NCBI RefSeq assembly: GCF_020536995.1 | Contig: NC_068358.1 | Coordinates: forward strand, 38,047,050 to 38,111,049 | Direction of reading: 5' to 3' | DNA length: 64,000 bases | Origin: Dreissena polymorpha | Lineage: Eukaryota > Mollusca > Bivalvia > Myida > Dreissenidae | Shown: positions 1 through 12,296 of the stretch, piece by piece | Layout: each line of letters starts with the position of its first letter | How positions within the stretch are numbered: position 1 is the stretch's first letter | Program-made: the position numbers and the translations under genes | The notes under the pieces: generated by a model | The model's database searches: none | The model's input: the letters and a program-made list of their open reading frames with translations, nothing else | What the model was told of the DNA's origin: nothing

Positions 1-366
1 TCGAAATTAATTATGTTTGCTTGAAAAAAATGGCTTCCAAGGGGCGGGGCATTTTTCATTATATGGCTATAGTAAAATCTTGTTAACACTCTAGAGGCCA
101 CATTTACTGTCCGATCTTCATGAAACTTGGTCAGGAGATTCATCCTGATAATATCTTGAACGAGTTCAAAAATGATGCCTGTTGGTTGAAAAACATGGCT
201 GCCAGTGGGCGGGGCATTTTTGCTTATATGGCTATAGACAAACCTTGTTAACACTCTAGAGGCCACATTTATTTTCCGATCTTCGTAAAACTTAGTCAGA
301 AGATTTGTCCCAATAATATCTTGTTATCTCAGGTGAGTGACTTTGGGCCTTTCAGGCCCTCTTGTT
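1..366 (+). mobile_element. Tandem-cored bivalve repeat, 3' part
   Basis: Two copies of a unit of about 168 bp (ATGGCTTCCAAGGGGCGGGG near 30 and ATGGCTGCCAGTGGGCGGGG near 197; GTTAACACTCTAGAGGCCAC twice), closing with GGGCCTTTCAGGCCCTCTTG. The left part lies outside the window. Confidence 0.7.
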
Positions 367-371
367 TTAAT

Positions 372-850
372 TTTCATTAAAATCTCAACTCTCTTTTTAA
401 CACTAATGAAATTATGAATAAAGTGTTCATTTGTATGCTATGATTACCGGTATATGTAAAAATGGTTTTTATAATAAAGATATTGAAGAATGTCGGAATA
501 ATCATCACTCATCTGCAGAATTTGATTTCTGTTACTTAAATGTCACTATAAATTAACCCTTAAGAAATCACTTAAATTTTGTGATAAAAACGGATTTCTA
601 ATATAAGTTTCAAACATAATAGTATGTTTATTATAAAAATATGTTTATAAAACATGTTTCCCAATTCACCCTGTTATTTTATTTTATCAACCAGCAATGT
701 TATTGTAATAATTTAAACTTGATAACTATGTTTGGTATTTATAAAGTAACCATAATAGAATAGCTAAAAACTTTAATCTTAAAAGATATTTATGTTTATA
801 TTGTTGATGTAATCACATTATTTAAGGGCTTTTGTGTGGTTAACAGACAC
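372..850. other. AT-rich intergenic stretch
   Basis: No open frame above noise, RNA gene or recognisable repeat seen. Confidence 0.5.
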
Positions 851-854
851 TTTT

Positions 855-1150
855 TATGCCCCCGGATAGAATGATCGGGGGTATCTTGTTTTTGACCTGT
901 CTGTCTGTCGTTGTATGTGTCTGTCTGTCTGTCATTGTATGTGTGTGTCTGTCCCAAAACTTAAACCTTGGTTTATAACTCTTGCAATATTGATGATAGC
1001 AACTTGACATTTGGCATGCATGTGTATCTCATGGAGCAGCACATTTTGAGTGGTGAAAGGTCAAGGTCGTCCTTCAAGGTCTAAGGTCAATTATATGGCT
1101 TCAAAGTGGCGCAGTTGGGGGCATTGTGTTTCACAAACACAGCTCTTGTT
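855..1150 (+). mobile_element. GCCCCC-type tandem-cored element, one core
   Basis: Begins TTTTATGCCCCCGGATAG with a hairpin (CCCCCGGAT...ATCGGGGG), then (CTGT)n, one core with GATAGCAACTTGACATTTGG, GGTGAAAGGTCAAGGTCG, and a 3' end GGGGGCATTGTGTTTCACAA then CACAGCTCTTGTT. Confidence 0.8.
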
Positions 1151-1566
1151 AAAAATGGAAAATTGAATAGGAAAATTGTATTAATTCATTAAAAAAGTTG
1201 TGCTTTTATTATCAAAATAGGTCACGGAACTTTATTTAATTGGTTTAAAGGCTTTTTTTCATTATTTTAAAATGTACTTTGTAATATTCAAAATATGAAT
1301 ACCGGTACATGTAAAATGTAATGCACCACAGCTCTATACATTGATATGGAAAGATATGCTCAATAAATAACTTTCTCAGTCTGATAATTAATTCATAGAT
1401 TGGATATAATTTTCAACTAGCAAGTTGTGCTATATGATAACAATGACAAAATTTGCAATTCATTACAATTCAAAGCACAAATCATAAGACCATACATTAC
1501 TTCTTATCGTTCTGATATCTGGACCTGTTGTATATAAGCTTTCTGTGGTTGGTAATTTATATATTT

Positions 1567-2254
1567 AGCTCTTCTGGCCATAGGCCATCAGAGCTTATGG
1601 GATGGTATGGTGTCTGTCTGTGTGTGCGTGCGTTAGACTTTCTCTTGTATTTCCGATAAAGTCCACAGTTTTCATCCGATTCTTTTCAAACTTGCTCACG
1701 ACAGTGTCTTAATATTTATGAGGACTCAGACCCTATTGATTTTCAGGTCACTGGGTCAAAGGTCAAGGTCACAGTGACTCGAAATAGTAATAACTTGTTT
1801 ATCGGATAAAGTCCACAGTTTTCATCCGATACTTTTCAAACTTGCTCAGTGTCTTTATATTAATGAGGACTCAAACCCTATTGATTTTCAGGTCACTGAG
1901 TCAAAGGTCAAGGTCACAGTGACTCGAAATAGTAAAATGGTTTCCGGATAATAACTCAAGAATGCTGAGGCCTAGGATCATGAAACTTCATAGGTACATT
2001 GATCATGACTGGCAGATGACCCCTATTGATTTTCAGGACACTAGGTCAAAGGTCAAGGTCACAGTTACTCGAAATAGTAGCGTGATTAAGTACACAGTTT
2101 CCATCTTATTTCAGGTCACTAGGTCAGGGGTCAAGGTCACAGTGACTCTAAATAGTAGCGCGATTAAGTACACAGTTTCCATCTTATTCTTTCCAAACTT
2201 GCACAATGTTTATACCAGTAGAGCGATTCAGGCCCTCATGGGCCTCTTGTTTTA
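1567..2254 (+). mobile_element. TTTAGCTC-type tandem-cored element
   Basis: Starts TTTAGCTCTTCTGGCCATAG with a GGCCATAGGCC inverted motif, a (TGTC)n tract, then three to four partial cores each containing AGGTCAAAGGTCAAGGTCAC or close variants, ending GGGCCTCTTGTTTTAA. Small open frames here are repeat noise. Confidence 0.75.
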
Positions 2255-2297
2255 ATATGGAGGGTTGTGTGTTGACTTGTATCTTAAATAGAAGTGA

Positions 2298-2472
2298 GCA
2301 ACACTGGGAAAGCCAGGCTTAATGCATGCGTGTAAAATATTGTCCCAGATTAGCCTGTATGGCCTTCGGATTAGACTAGATTTGCATTTAGGAGAGACTT
2401 CTTTCAATGAAGTATTCCATGAAAGCAGAAAAATGTTGCACATGCATCAAGTCCAATTTCCCAGAGTGCTTA
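2298..2472. mobile_element. Foldback MITE copy, decayed
   Basis: Shares AGGCTTAATGCATGCGTG, GTCCCAGATTAGCCTGT and a closing TGCATCAAG...CCCAGAGTGC with the 33.7-kb MITE; the middle is diverged. Confidence 0.7.
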
Positions 2473-2811
2473 AAGGGACTGTTGTCGACCAAAACCCAGT
2501 TGCACTTAAAATAATATTTCTTGGTAGAAATGACCTAGACTAAGAAATGCTTAGACCTTGGCATGTAATAAATGAATGCAGATACACAATTGTGATAGTA
2601 TTACACCTGTATTAACTGTTTTGATCCAACACATAACATATATGCATATTTTATTTTTAGACATGTGTTTGAAACTTTGTTCCCTTTATAGTCTGTAATG
2701 AATACATAGGGCCTATACTGTAAGTAGACACAACAGTGTCTAACTGAACCCTCAACATCACATTGGAGCATGGTGTATGTGAATAAATGAGCCTAGGTCT
2801 GCGAAAAACAT

Positions 2812-3095
2812 GCTGTATGCATGTGCGTAAAGTTTTGTCCAAGATTAGCCTGTGCAGTCTGCATATATGTTATTTATATGGTACTTTTTGTTATAATAAT
2901 CTTTTTAGTAAAAATCCAGTTAGAGGGAAAATATAGTCCTGATTAGCCTATTCCTAATGCACAAGGGTGGACCACACTTTTCACACATGCATCAAGCTCT
3001 GTAATATGCCTAATGCACAAGGGTGGACCACACTTTTCACACACAAGGGTGGACCACACTTTTCACACATGCATCAAGCTCTGTTTTCCCAGAGT
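2812..3095. mobile_element. Decayed MITE with internal triplication
   Basis: Starts TGCATGTGCGTAAAG...AGATTAGCCTGTGCAGTC and ends TGCATCAAGCTCTG...CAGAGTGCGGCTCAA. The segment GGGTGGACCACACTTTTCAC is present three times between 2962 and 3070. Confidence 0.65.
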
Positions 3096-3116
3096 GCGGC
3101 TCAAATAGTTGTTTGC

Positions 3117-3286
3117 CTGGTTTTGTGTTGTTGTATCAATTATGTAGATGGTCAGGTATCCAGCCAGCACTCCTGGTTTTGTGTTGTTGTATCAATTATG
3201 TAGATGGTCAGGTATCCAGCCAGCACTCCTGGTTTTGTGTTGTTGTATCAATTATGTAGATGGTCAGGTATCCAGCCAGCACTTTT
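3117..3286. repeat. 56-bp tandem repeat, three units
   Basis: The unit contains GTGTTGTTGTATCAATTATG and GGTCAGGTATCCAGCCAGCA; unit starts are 56 bases apart (3125, 3181, 3237) and almost identical, so recent. Confidence 0.93.
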
Positions 3287-3639
3287 AATTATTTTTGTTG
3301 TAATTTTGTCTTTTGTTAAAAAATTAATATTTTTGTGTGCGCATAACATATTTGGTATGTGATATGTTATATAGTAACATTAGTTTTAGTTTTGTATATA
3401 TTTTATTTTTTTAAGGAGTTGTGAAAGGAAATTCATAAAACCATGCTATTTGCATAAATTCAAAACCTTTCAAGTTTTCTCTTCATATGTTTATACTCAT
3501 TGTAAATAGTCAATGTCATTTATAATGTTTATTCTCATTTTAGATCAATAACATCATAGTAGATGTAGTTTACTTATTTAGATAAGTAATTGATATTTCC
3601 AATCACTTTTAGCTTATCTGATCACAAAGCCATTGTGAT

Positions 3640-4031
3640 CATTCCATTTGAAGTATTTGGTGTTATATGCCTCATAAGTCATGTGTCACGTATCCTCCAC
3701 TTAAAGTGTCAATCTGAAGGCCACATTTTGTATCCATTCTTGATGAAACTTGGACAGAATATCTATCTTGACAATATTAGACTGAGTTTGAATCTCAGTC
3801 AAATGCTTCCAAAAAGCGGGTCATTAGGTCAAATTATAAAGAAACCTTGTTCCCAGTGAAGTGGCTCTATTTATTACTAAATCAGGTGGTGAAACTTGGT
3901 CAGTATGTTTATCTTGACAATATCTAGGCCAAATTTGAATATGGGTCACGTGTCCAAAAATTAGGTCACAAGGTCAAATATCAGAAAACCCTTATTACGA
4001 CTCTTCAAGCCATATGGCCATCAGGGTCCTC
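3640..4031 (+). mobile_element. Decayed relative of the repeat at 1-366
   Basis: AAGGCCACATTTTGTATCC, TTGATGAAACTTGGACAGAA, TCTTGACAATATTAG (twice), and a tail GCCATATGGCCATCAGGGTC then CTCTTATTTCA. Too worn for exact ends. Confidence 0.6.
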
Positions 4032-4309
4032 TTATTTCAATTCATTTGTAAAATCATTCAATTAAATTAGCCTTCTTAAAAATGCCTGATGTTCCACTTT
4101 TTAAGTTACCTTTTTTTTAAATAAATGGCTACTTGCACTATTCTTTGTTAGCTTATTTGCTTGTTGCTCTTCTATTAGTTGCTGCAATTTTCTTTTTTTT
4201 AATATTGACCAATTTGGTATGAAACATAGCTGTATGTAAAGTTCATACAAGTAATTCGATGTTATGTTAGGATATGGCTACATATTATGTATTTAAACTT
4301 GATTATGTA

Positions 4310-4890
4310 GCATATCGTCGCTGTCGTTCTCAAACCTCGTAGCTACAAAATGCCAACTTTTCAGGAGAGAGAAAAAAACGTCTCATTTTTTTATAACGAT
4401 GTTTTAGAAATTGAAATTCTGTAAAAATACCAAATAAATGAAGCTGCAAAATACGGTATAAGCCGTAGACGCGTAAGTCATACTGATAAGTCATACTGAC
4501 AGTCAGACATGGTAGCTACGATAATTTGTCACCACAGTTTTGTCATTTTTATGAGGTACGACAATTCGTCTTGATAGGAAACCTCGTAGTTGCAAATAAT
4601 TTTTTTTATAAAAACGTTTTTGTCAAATTTGTCCAATCAAAACGACGTACCTATCCAACGAAACGACGTACCTATAGGTGAAATGGCGTCGCTACGACTT
4701 TTCGCCGGGAAAAAAGCCAACAATCATTCTACAAAATTTCGTCACGTGGCTTTTTCACGGCTCTGATTGGCGTAGAGCTACGAGATATAGCACAAAACAC
4801 GCGCCAGACTTAATATATTCGGAAAAGACGAAAAAAATATTTTGAAAATGTTGAAGCTACAGGTTTGAGAACGACAGCGACGATATAGTG
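4310..4890. mobile_element. Non-autonomous TIR element, about 575 bp
   Basis: Left end CGTCGCTGTCGTTCTCAAAC and right end its complement (GTTTGAGAACGACAGCGACG), with AT-rich ATAT flanks. The middle has no open frame but repeats ACGACGTACCTAT and similar bits. Family unknown. Confidence 0.8.
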
Positions 4891-5502
4891 ATAATTTGTC
4901 TCAGAAAATGATAACATTTGAACACTCCATCAGTACATGTCAATAAATCTTACTTATATTTAGCATTTTAACAGTTTACACTTGCTTCAAATAATTTTCT
5001 ATTCAGGTCACACACAAATCTGATTGGGACAACTTACCTTCTAATTGCAAAAAAAACACCTCAATTTTCAATGTCAACAGTTTTTCACGTCTATAAGATT
5101 TAAGTTAATTGGCCAAGGCTTTTTTGGACAAAATGTTTCTCCTTTTTTTTCTTTAAAATTTGGAAAACAACAACAGCAGCAGCAGCAAGCTAGGTCTTCA
5201 CAAGCTTTTCTGTAAGCTTCATGTATTTTGAAGGAAATGTATGACATGTGCTAGCTGTAGAAATTACCTCACACCTTCAAGACCTGCACTGGTTAGTTTT
5301 TCACCCGACATGCATAGATTCTTGGTTTAATTTTACATAGAGGTAGGAGGAATATGAATTTATTATTACTTTATTGTTGTATACATATCATTGGTTGTGA
5401 TGTGAAACATATCATTGTATAAAATAATATTGTGTATAGTTTAATATGTTTTATATGTAAACTTTTAATACTTTTATGATAATGGAACTATTTTTTGTAT
5501 TT

Positions 5503-6050
5503 TTATACGCCCGTCTATGACGGGACGTATTATGGTATACCCCGCGTCCGTCTGTCCGTCCGTCCGTCCGTCCGTCCGTCCGTCCGTCTGTTAATGTCGT
5601 ACGCTACGTCAAATATCCTTTGACAGATTTTCTTCAAATTTTAACACAATCTTAATATTGATAAACCCTGATCCCCTTTCGTTTTTGACGGAATTCTGAA
5701 TTGTCGTTCCAGAGTTATGGGACTTTGTTCGTCAAAATTTCGTGATTTCATTGAATGTCCTACTGTAGCTCAAATATCCTTCGATGGATTTTTTTCAAAT
5801 TTCAACACAATCTTAATATTGATAAACCCTGATCCCCTTTCGTTTTTGACGGAATTCTGAATTGTCGTTCCAGAGTTATGGGACTTTGTTCGTCAAAATT
5901 TCGTGATTTCCATGCTCATGTACTTATAAAATAAACCATGTATTCAAATACAAATAAACTGAAGTAAAAAAATGATTCAAAGGGTTATTTATTACCTTAC
6001 TACTTCATTGGCGAACGACGGGCGTATCATGCGCTCATGGCGCAGCTTTT
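5503..6050 (+). mobile_element. ACGCCCGTC-type element with two tandem cores
   Basis: Left hairpin ACGCCCGTCTATGACGGGAC, a (CCGT)n tract, two cores of about 150 bp (each with CAATCTTAATATTGATAAAC and TCGTTCCAGAGTTATGGGAC), and an end GAACGACGGGCGTATCATGC then GCAGCTTTT. Confidence 0.8.
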
Positions 6051-6375
6051 ATTTATTATTTTCTTCCTCTTATCAAATAAATGTTTTAACAATAGATGGC
6101 TTTCTTGCATTTTCTGTAGGTGTATTATTCAAGCCTGATCTGTTTGAATAGTTACCGGTATGTATAGGATCAATTTAAGTCAATTTCTTGAAAATATTTA
6201 AACAGTCAAAAGACAATTTTGATCTAAGTTTCTTAATTTCTATTAAAATGTGTGAACAACTTAAACAGCATTTTGGTTTATTTCATAGTGCTCTGTGTAT
6301 TTTGATCTACTTTTAAAATAGGCAATATATACCGTATATTCCATAAGATGCCTATTAAAAGTACCTTTACTCTTT

Positions 6376-7250
6376 ATTATGCCCCCCTTCGAAGAAGAGG
6401 GGGTATATTGCTTTGCACATGTCGGTCGGTCTGTCGGTCGGTGTGTCCACCAGGTGGTTTCCGGATGATAACTCAAGAACGCTTGGGGCTAGGATCATGA
6501 AACTTCATAGGTACATTGATCATGACTTGCATATGACCCCTATTGATTTTGAGGTCACTAGGTCAAAGGTCAAGGTCACGGTGACCCGAAATAGTAAAAT
6601 GGTTTCCGGATGATAACTCAAGAACGCATACGCCGAGGATCATGAAACTTCATGGGTAGATTGATCATGACTTGCAGATGACCCCTATTGATTTTGAGGT
6701 CACTAGGTCAAAGGTCAAGGTCACAGTGACCCGAAATAGTAAAATGGTTTCCGGATGATAACTCAAGAACGCATATGCTTAGGATCATGAAACTTCATGG
6801 GTAGATTGATCATGACTCGCAGATGACCCCTATCGATTTTGAGGTCACTAGGTCAAAGGTCAAGGTCACGGTGACCCAAAATAGTAAAATGGTTTTCGGA
6901 TGATAAATCAAGAACGCATACGCCTAGGATCATGAAACTTCATAGGTAGATTGTTCATGACTCGCAGATGACCCCTATTGATTTTGAGGTCACAAGGTCA
7001 AAGGTCAAGGTCACAGTGACCCGAAATAGTAAAATGATTTTCGGATGATAACTCAAGAACGCTTTTGCCTAGGATCATGACACTTCATAGGTACATTGAT
7101 CGTGACTCGCAGATGACCCCTATTGATTTTCAGGTCACTAGGTCAAAGGTCAAGGTCACAGTGACAAAAATCGTATTCACACAATGGCTGCCACTACAAC
7201 GGACAGCCCATATGGGGGGCATGCATGTTTTACAAACAGCCCTTGTTTTA
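6376..7250 (+). mobile_element. GCCCCCC-type element with five 145-bp cores
   Basis: Left hairpin TATGCCCCCCTTCGAAGAAG then AGGGGGTATA, a (CGGT)n tract, then cores starting GATCATGAAACTTCAT at 6496, 6641, 6786, 6931 and 7076, exactly 145 bases apart. Each core ends in AGGTCACTAGGTCAAAGGTC followed by AAGGTCAC. 3' end GGGGGGCATGCATGTTTTAC then CAGCCCTTGTTTTA. Confidence 0.88.
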
Positions 7251-7269
7251 AAGTGTGAAGAGTGATATG

Positions 7270-8135
7270 AATAAACTAGCATTTTTATACGCCAGTAAAA
7301 ATATTCCCTTCGAACAAAATCACCTTTGATTGTCCCTTTTATATACTATGTAATTTTTTGACGACATTTGGCAAATCATATTTTGAAAATAAATTATCCC
7401 ATGCGAGCATTAGTACGCAAATAAGGGAAGAAATACAGCAATTTTTCTTAATTTTTTTCAGGTATATCCCTAACGAAATAGTCTTACATTTATTGTACAT
7501 ACAGTATTTAGCCTTTAATGGGGAATTATGACACTGTTATACAAAACAAGCTAAGTGCAAAAATAAAAATGTTAATAGAAATTATTATTAATGTTTCGTA
7601 ATGTACTTTTACTATGCCACATTCTCAGAATAGTTTAGTTCCTTTGGGTCTCAAGGGAGTGCATTGGGACCCAATGCACTCTTATTGCCAAAGGTGACAA
7701 TCTGTTGATATAAAGGTTATCATAAATTTGTCTGAAATTTAGATCAAATGTGTGTCCACAATGACAGAAACAGTTTAGCACACATTATGGTTGTATGTGA
7801 TGATGTGGATTGTATTGATTTTTAAGTGGTAGTTCATGTTTTTAAACTAAGAATTATACACACATTGTTTTACCTATAATTTTAAAGGACTTGTGAGTAC
7901 CTGTTAAGTGTATAATCTTAAATTGGTTGTTTAAAAAATAAATAAAGTTTTGATTTTTAGTATTACATTGATTTGATGCAATCACCAGCTGAAATGTTCA
8001 ATATTAAATGTTTGGATCTGAACGGTGGGTTTTCTGTTGACAATAAACAAACATCACAGTCAAATCAAGGTAAACCTACCTAAGTTTCTTTATAACACTA
8101 TCAATAATTAAAAAATCGTAAAATATGGAAAATTA
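7270..8135. other. Intergenic stretch, no feature recognised
   Basis: AT-rich. A small inverted segment (GGAGTGCATTGGGACCCAATGCACTC, 7656-7681) is the only structure noticed. Confidence 0.4.
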
Positions 8136-8138
8136 AAG

Positions 8139-8330
8139 ATAAGCCTGTGCAGTCTGTACTTTCGGAAAGACACTTTTCACTTTTTTGGAAATACCTATTT
8201 TTAATTGAAATCCCTTCTTAACAAAAAAACAATTCCAATAGGAAAGTGTTGTCCCAGATTAGCCTGTATGGACTGCAAAGGCTTATCTGGTTCAATACTT
8301 AATTAAAGCGCATGCATATTAAGCCATGTC
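8139..8330. mobile_element. Foldback MITE copy, decayed
   Basis: Contains AAGCCTGTGCAGTCTG, GGAAAGTGTTGTCCCAG, ATTAGCCTGTATGGACTG and GCGCATGCATATTAAGCC, matching the 33.7-kb element in order. Confidence 0.7.
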
Positions 8331-8345
8331 TTACCAGAGAATGTC

Positions 8346-9365
8346 TGTTGAAGACAAATACTCTTCCAAAGGCAATTTTCAATAATTAAAAAAAAACATG
8401 TGTAAGCCGTTTTCAATGCTTGATGAAAAAATAAGCACATTTCAGTGTTTGAATTAGTTGTTTGCAATTTTGCCATCATTGTCAATGAAAAAGAGCTGTG
8501 ATAAGTTGAAATGGGGAAAATCAGTACTAAATCAAAAAAAGATAAAAAAACGTTTTTCATTAACATCAATTTTCTAATGAAGGTTAAATTTACAATTCTT
8601 CAATTTAACAAGTTGTTTCATAAGTTCTAAACTTTTTCTCTGCTAAGCCAAATGTGAAAGTCATACTTTACTCTTCACAATTCAGTCTCAACTTCCGCCC
8701 CATTTCACATTCAAGTACTTAAATACACCCTTATATGTTTTATGCCCAGAACATAAACTAGTTTTACATCAGGAACTGTTAAGAAAACAAGTTTATTGCA
8801 CGGCACAAAATTTATACCGCATGCTTTCCAAATGGAAATCAAAGATTACTTGCTTTTTCTGCCTTTATTCCACCCGTATTCTGAACCATTTTTCCTAACA
8901 GGTGCTGTTGTTTTGGGGAAAAGTATCATGTTATTGAGGATGACCACATGCCATAAGTAACTAACTGTGGAATGAATTGTTTAAAGAATGATTGTTGCAA
9001 TATGAAAAATTTACCTAAATAAATAGAAATTAAACAAGTTTTCTGAGATTTATAATATATTCTTTGAAATATATGGCAAACTGCACCTCTAGGACTGAGA
9101 AAGAATTTGCTGGGGTGGGAAATCAGCAGCCCCATGCTAATCTGAAATTCAGCCTTTTACATTTATTTAAACTAAGTCTCGCGCTGTACTTTTTGTGACT
9201 GTTGAAAAATACTTGAACAAAGGTTTTGATTCGCAGCGGAAACATTAAAACAGAGAGAAGTGTAAGAAAGCATATGAGAAGTGTTTAATGATTGTGTTTG
9301 GGCATATATTAAGCACCCCATATAAAATATTATTTATTAATAATTTGATGTGGGACAAAATATTA
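8346..9365. other. Intergenic stretch, no feature recognised
   Basis: Only short frames; no motif, repeat family or RNA gene identified. Confidence 0.4.
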
Positions 9366-9367
9366 TA

Positions 9368-10240
9368 CGCGAATATTAAAGCGGCATAACAGAATGGTGG
9401 AGAATCAGGGTACCAAAGCGGTTTTGATCCTGGACATCAACATCTATCAAATGCAGATATAACACATCAACATCTATCAAATGCAGATAGAACACCAGGA
9501 GCGTGAGCAAGGCTCAGTCAAACAGCAGTTGAACTCAACTAGGACTAGGATTTGGACTAAGATGACCATCCAGCCTCCTCACAGAGTTCTTCTCCTCGAC
9601 TGAGCTGTGTCAGTGGTGCCATGAGTGAAGAAGGAATACAGCAGGAATGTCACAAAATCGTTATGCCAACCTTTGTGGTGGTGCCTCAGAAAAAAAAGGA
9701 TTAAATTTCTACCTAAGTGGATGGGATTAACAGCCAGAAACTAAAAAACAGATTCTGGGTCTAGTGTACAGATGTTGTTGGACCTCTACCTGACGCCAGT
9801 GCTCACCTGACGCCAGTGGTGCTTTGCACCTATATCCTGAGAAGCTGAACTTAACTTGGAGTTGGATCCATACTTAGATAACCTACCAGCCTCCTAACTG
9901 AGTTCTTCTCGCCTGTGCTATAAAACAGGTTATGGTGCCAATGGAAAGATGTTGTTAAACCACGCATAAGACCTGGTGATGACAGGAAATCATCTGAAAT
10001 TGCAACCAATGAGAACACTTAATCTGAGGATAACGTAGATGCATCAAACCATCTACATTGGAAACCAGAAAGAACACTAAGTCCGAGGATAACGTAGATG
10101 CATGGACCTCTTCTTGACGCCAGTGGTCAGCTATCCTATTGATGTGGACCTTTTATCTGACGCCAGTGGTGCTTCGCACCTCTATCCTGCTTGTGTTCTC
10201 TTCTGTTCTTTTTGTTAAATGATAAGCATGATTTGGTGGT
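9368..10240. repeat. Unclassified repetitive stretch with direct repeats
   Basis: CTGACGCCAGTGGTGCTT is followed by CGCACCT or TGCACCT and TATCCTG at 9810 and 10157; GAGGATAACGTAGATGCAT occurs at about 10026 and 10084; CATCAACATCTATCAAATGC occurs twice near 9440-9480. Non-coding. It starts with a 24-bp sequence that recurs at 12950. Confidence 0.55.
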
Positions 10241-10245
10241 GAATT

Positions 10246-11240
10246 TTTTAGCTCATCTATTTTTTGAAAAAAAATTATGAGCTATTGTCATCACCTTGGC
10301 GTCGGCGTTGGCGTCAGCGTCCGGTTAAGTTTTGCGTTTAGGTTCACTTTTCTCAGAAAGTATCAATGCTATTGCATTCAAACTTGGTACACTTACTTAC
10401 TATCATGAGGGGACTGGGCAGGCAAAGTTAGATAACTCTGGCGTGCATTTTAACAGAATTATGTGCCCTTTTTATACTTAGAAAATTAGAAATTTTGGTT
10501 AAGTTTTGCGTTTAGGTCCACTTTTCTCACAAAGTATCAATGCTATTGCATTCAAACTTGGTACACTTACTTACTATCATGAGGGGACTAGGCAAGCAAA
10601 GTAAGATAACTCTGGCGTGCATTTTGACAGATTTATGTGCCCTTTTTATTCTTAGAAAATTGAAAATTTTGGTTAAGTTTTGCGTTTAGGTCCGCTTTTC
10701 TCAGAAAGTATCAATGCTATTGCATTCAAACTTGGTACACTTACTAACTATCATGAGGGGACTGGGCAGGCAAAGTTAGATAACTCTGGCGTGCATTTTG
10801 ACAGAATTATGTGCCCTTTTTATACTTAAAAAATTGAAAATTTTGGTTAAGTTTTGTGTTTAGGTCCATTTTATTCCTGAAGTATCAAAGCAATTGCTTT
10901 CATACTTGCAACACTTACTAACTATCATAAGGGGACTGTGCAGGCAAAGTAATGTTACTCTAACTGGCATTTTGACATAATTATGTGCCCTTTTTATACA
11001 TAGAAAATTGAAAATTTGTTTAGGTTTTGTGTTTAGGTCCACTTTATTCCTACAGTATCAAAGCTATTGCTTTCATACTTGCAACACTTATTAACTATCA
11101 TAAGGGCACTGTGCAAGCAAAGTTATGTAACTCTGACTGGCATTTGGATGGAATTATGGGCCCTTTATACTTAGAAAATTGAAAATTTGGTTAAGTTTTG
11201 TGTTTTGGTCCACTTTACCCCTAAAGTGTAGTGTAGTTTT
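10246..11240 (+). mobile_element. TTTAGCTCAT-type element with 174-bp cores
   Basis: Opens TTTTTTAGCTCATCTATTTT with an inverted ATGAGCT, then cores beginning GGTTAAGTTTTGCGTTTAGG at 10323, 10497, 10671 and 10845 (174 bases apart) and two diverged ones near 11018 and 11189. No typical 3' end seen, so probably truncated. Confidence 0.82.
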
Positions 11241-12043
11241 TTCCTTGCATGCCTGTGCCTTGTTACGTTTGACGTTGAATTGTAACCCTTGTATTGCTAA
11301 CCTGCACGTATTACCCTTGTCACTATGAGGGTCAGATCGAATTAGAGGGATGGTCAGCATTAACATCCCAGATCTATTCCCTCCTGAACAAAATGCACTA
11401 ATACATATAATTACCATCTGTGTAACCACTAGCAATATGAACAGGAAGAAGAACGTTGGCGCTCTCTCTCTCTCTCTCAAAAACAAACCAATATAAAGGC
11501 GTGTGAAAATTGTCTCCCAAAGAAAGAAAGTGTAGAACCAGATATTGTCCTCCTTGTACCCCCAACAACCAACCAGTCATCTCGGTCCAACCACACAAAC
11601 GCAGTCCCTTTTCTACTATATTAAACTAAAAAACCTTTCAAAAATATTCTGACCCTTGCAACACCATTAAAACACCTGACAATATCCAATAGCACAACAG
11701 AGAGAGCCCATGTGAATTTACACAAAGACACAGGGCAGTAGAGTAATATCTGTACTAATCTATGTTTATGTACTAACTAGTCCTCCGCGAGGGACGTTAA
11801 ACGGGGGTGCAGTGTATCGGTGCTGTACAATGGGCACTAAAAAGAACCAGGGGCGCCTCTGGAATCGGGGCGCCCTCTGTATCCCGCTCGAACCCCCACT
11901 AACACCTCTTGGGGCGGAGAGCACAAAAACCACACACAAACTATAAGGAATTAACATTAATGCCAATAAGGATAATGCTAATCTAGAGATAATAGGAATA
12001 CTGCAAAAACCATTTCGATAAAAGGCAAACCACTACATAATCC

Positions 12044-12076
<33 letters not shown>

Positions 12077-12240
12077 CATCTAGTCACATTAAGGTCTCAT
12101 TGGCCATCGTGCTATGATGTATAATATGACCTTATTTTCCCCCCTGAAGGGTCACAGGGGCAGGTCGATATATCTGTAGACGAGAAGACGCTGGACGACC
12201 TGTAAATAAATCTCAAATACACACATAGCAGCAAAAGAAA
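11241..12240. other. Unclassified stretch with a 27-base poly-A tract
   Basis: Mixed composition with a GC-richer part at 11780-11910. A poly-A run at about 12049-12075 could mark the tail of a retroposed sequence running left to right, but no source gene, internal promoter or target duplication was recognised. Confidence 0.35.
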
Positions 12241-12296
12241 TGTAGCTGCAAAAGAATAAAGTGTGACTTTAAACTGTTGTCCTCTTTTCTCTACAG
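12241..12296 (+). repeat. 56-bp direct repeat, copy 1, ending at a strong splice-donor sequence
   Basis: Reads TGTAGCTGCAAAAGAATAAA and ends CCTCTTTTCTCTACAG, followed by GTAAGA. The second copy is at 12852-12907 with two differences. It could be a 5' UTR exon end for gene A. Confidence 0.7.

Noticed and set aside
6413-7265. Open frames with RSKVKVTVT peptides in tandem-cored elements as coding genes
   Set aside because: The same peptide arises from the AGGTCAAGGTCAC core in every copy; there is no continuous protein and stops fall between cores.
11154-11966. Minus-strand frames of 66-110 codons as a gene
   Set aside because: They overlap in different frames, have no shared domain or splice structure, and one runs over a CT-repeat.
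12049-12075. Poly-A tract as proof of a processed pseudogene
   Set aside because: No parent gene sequence or target duplication could be recognised upstream of it.
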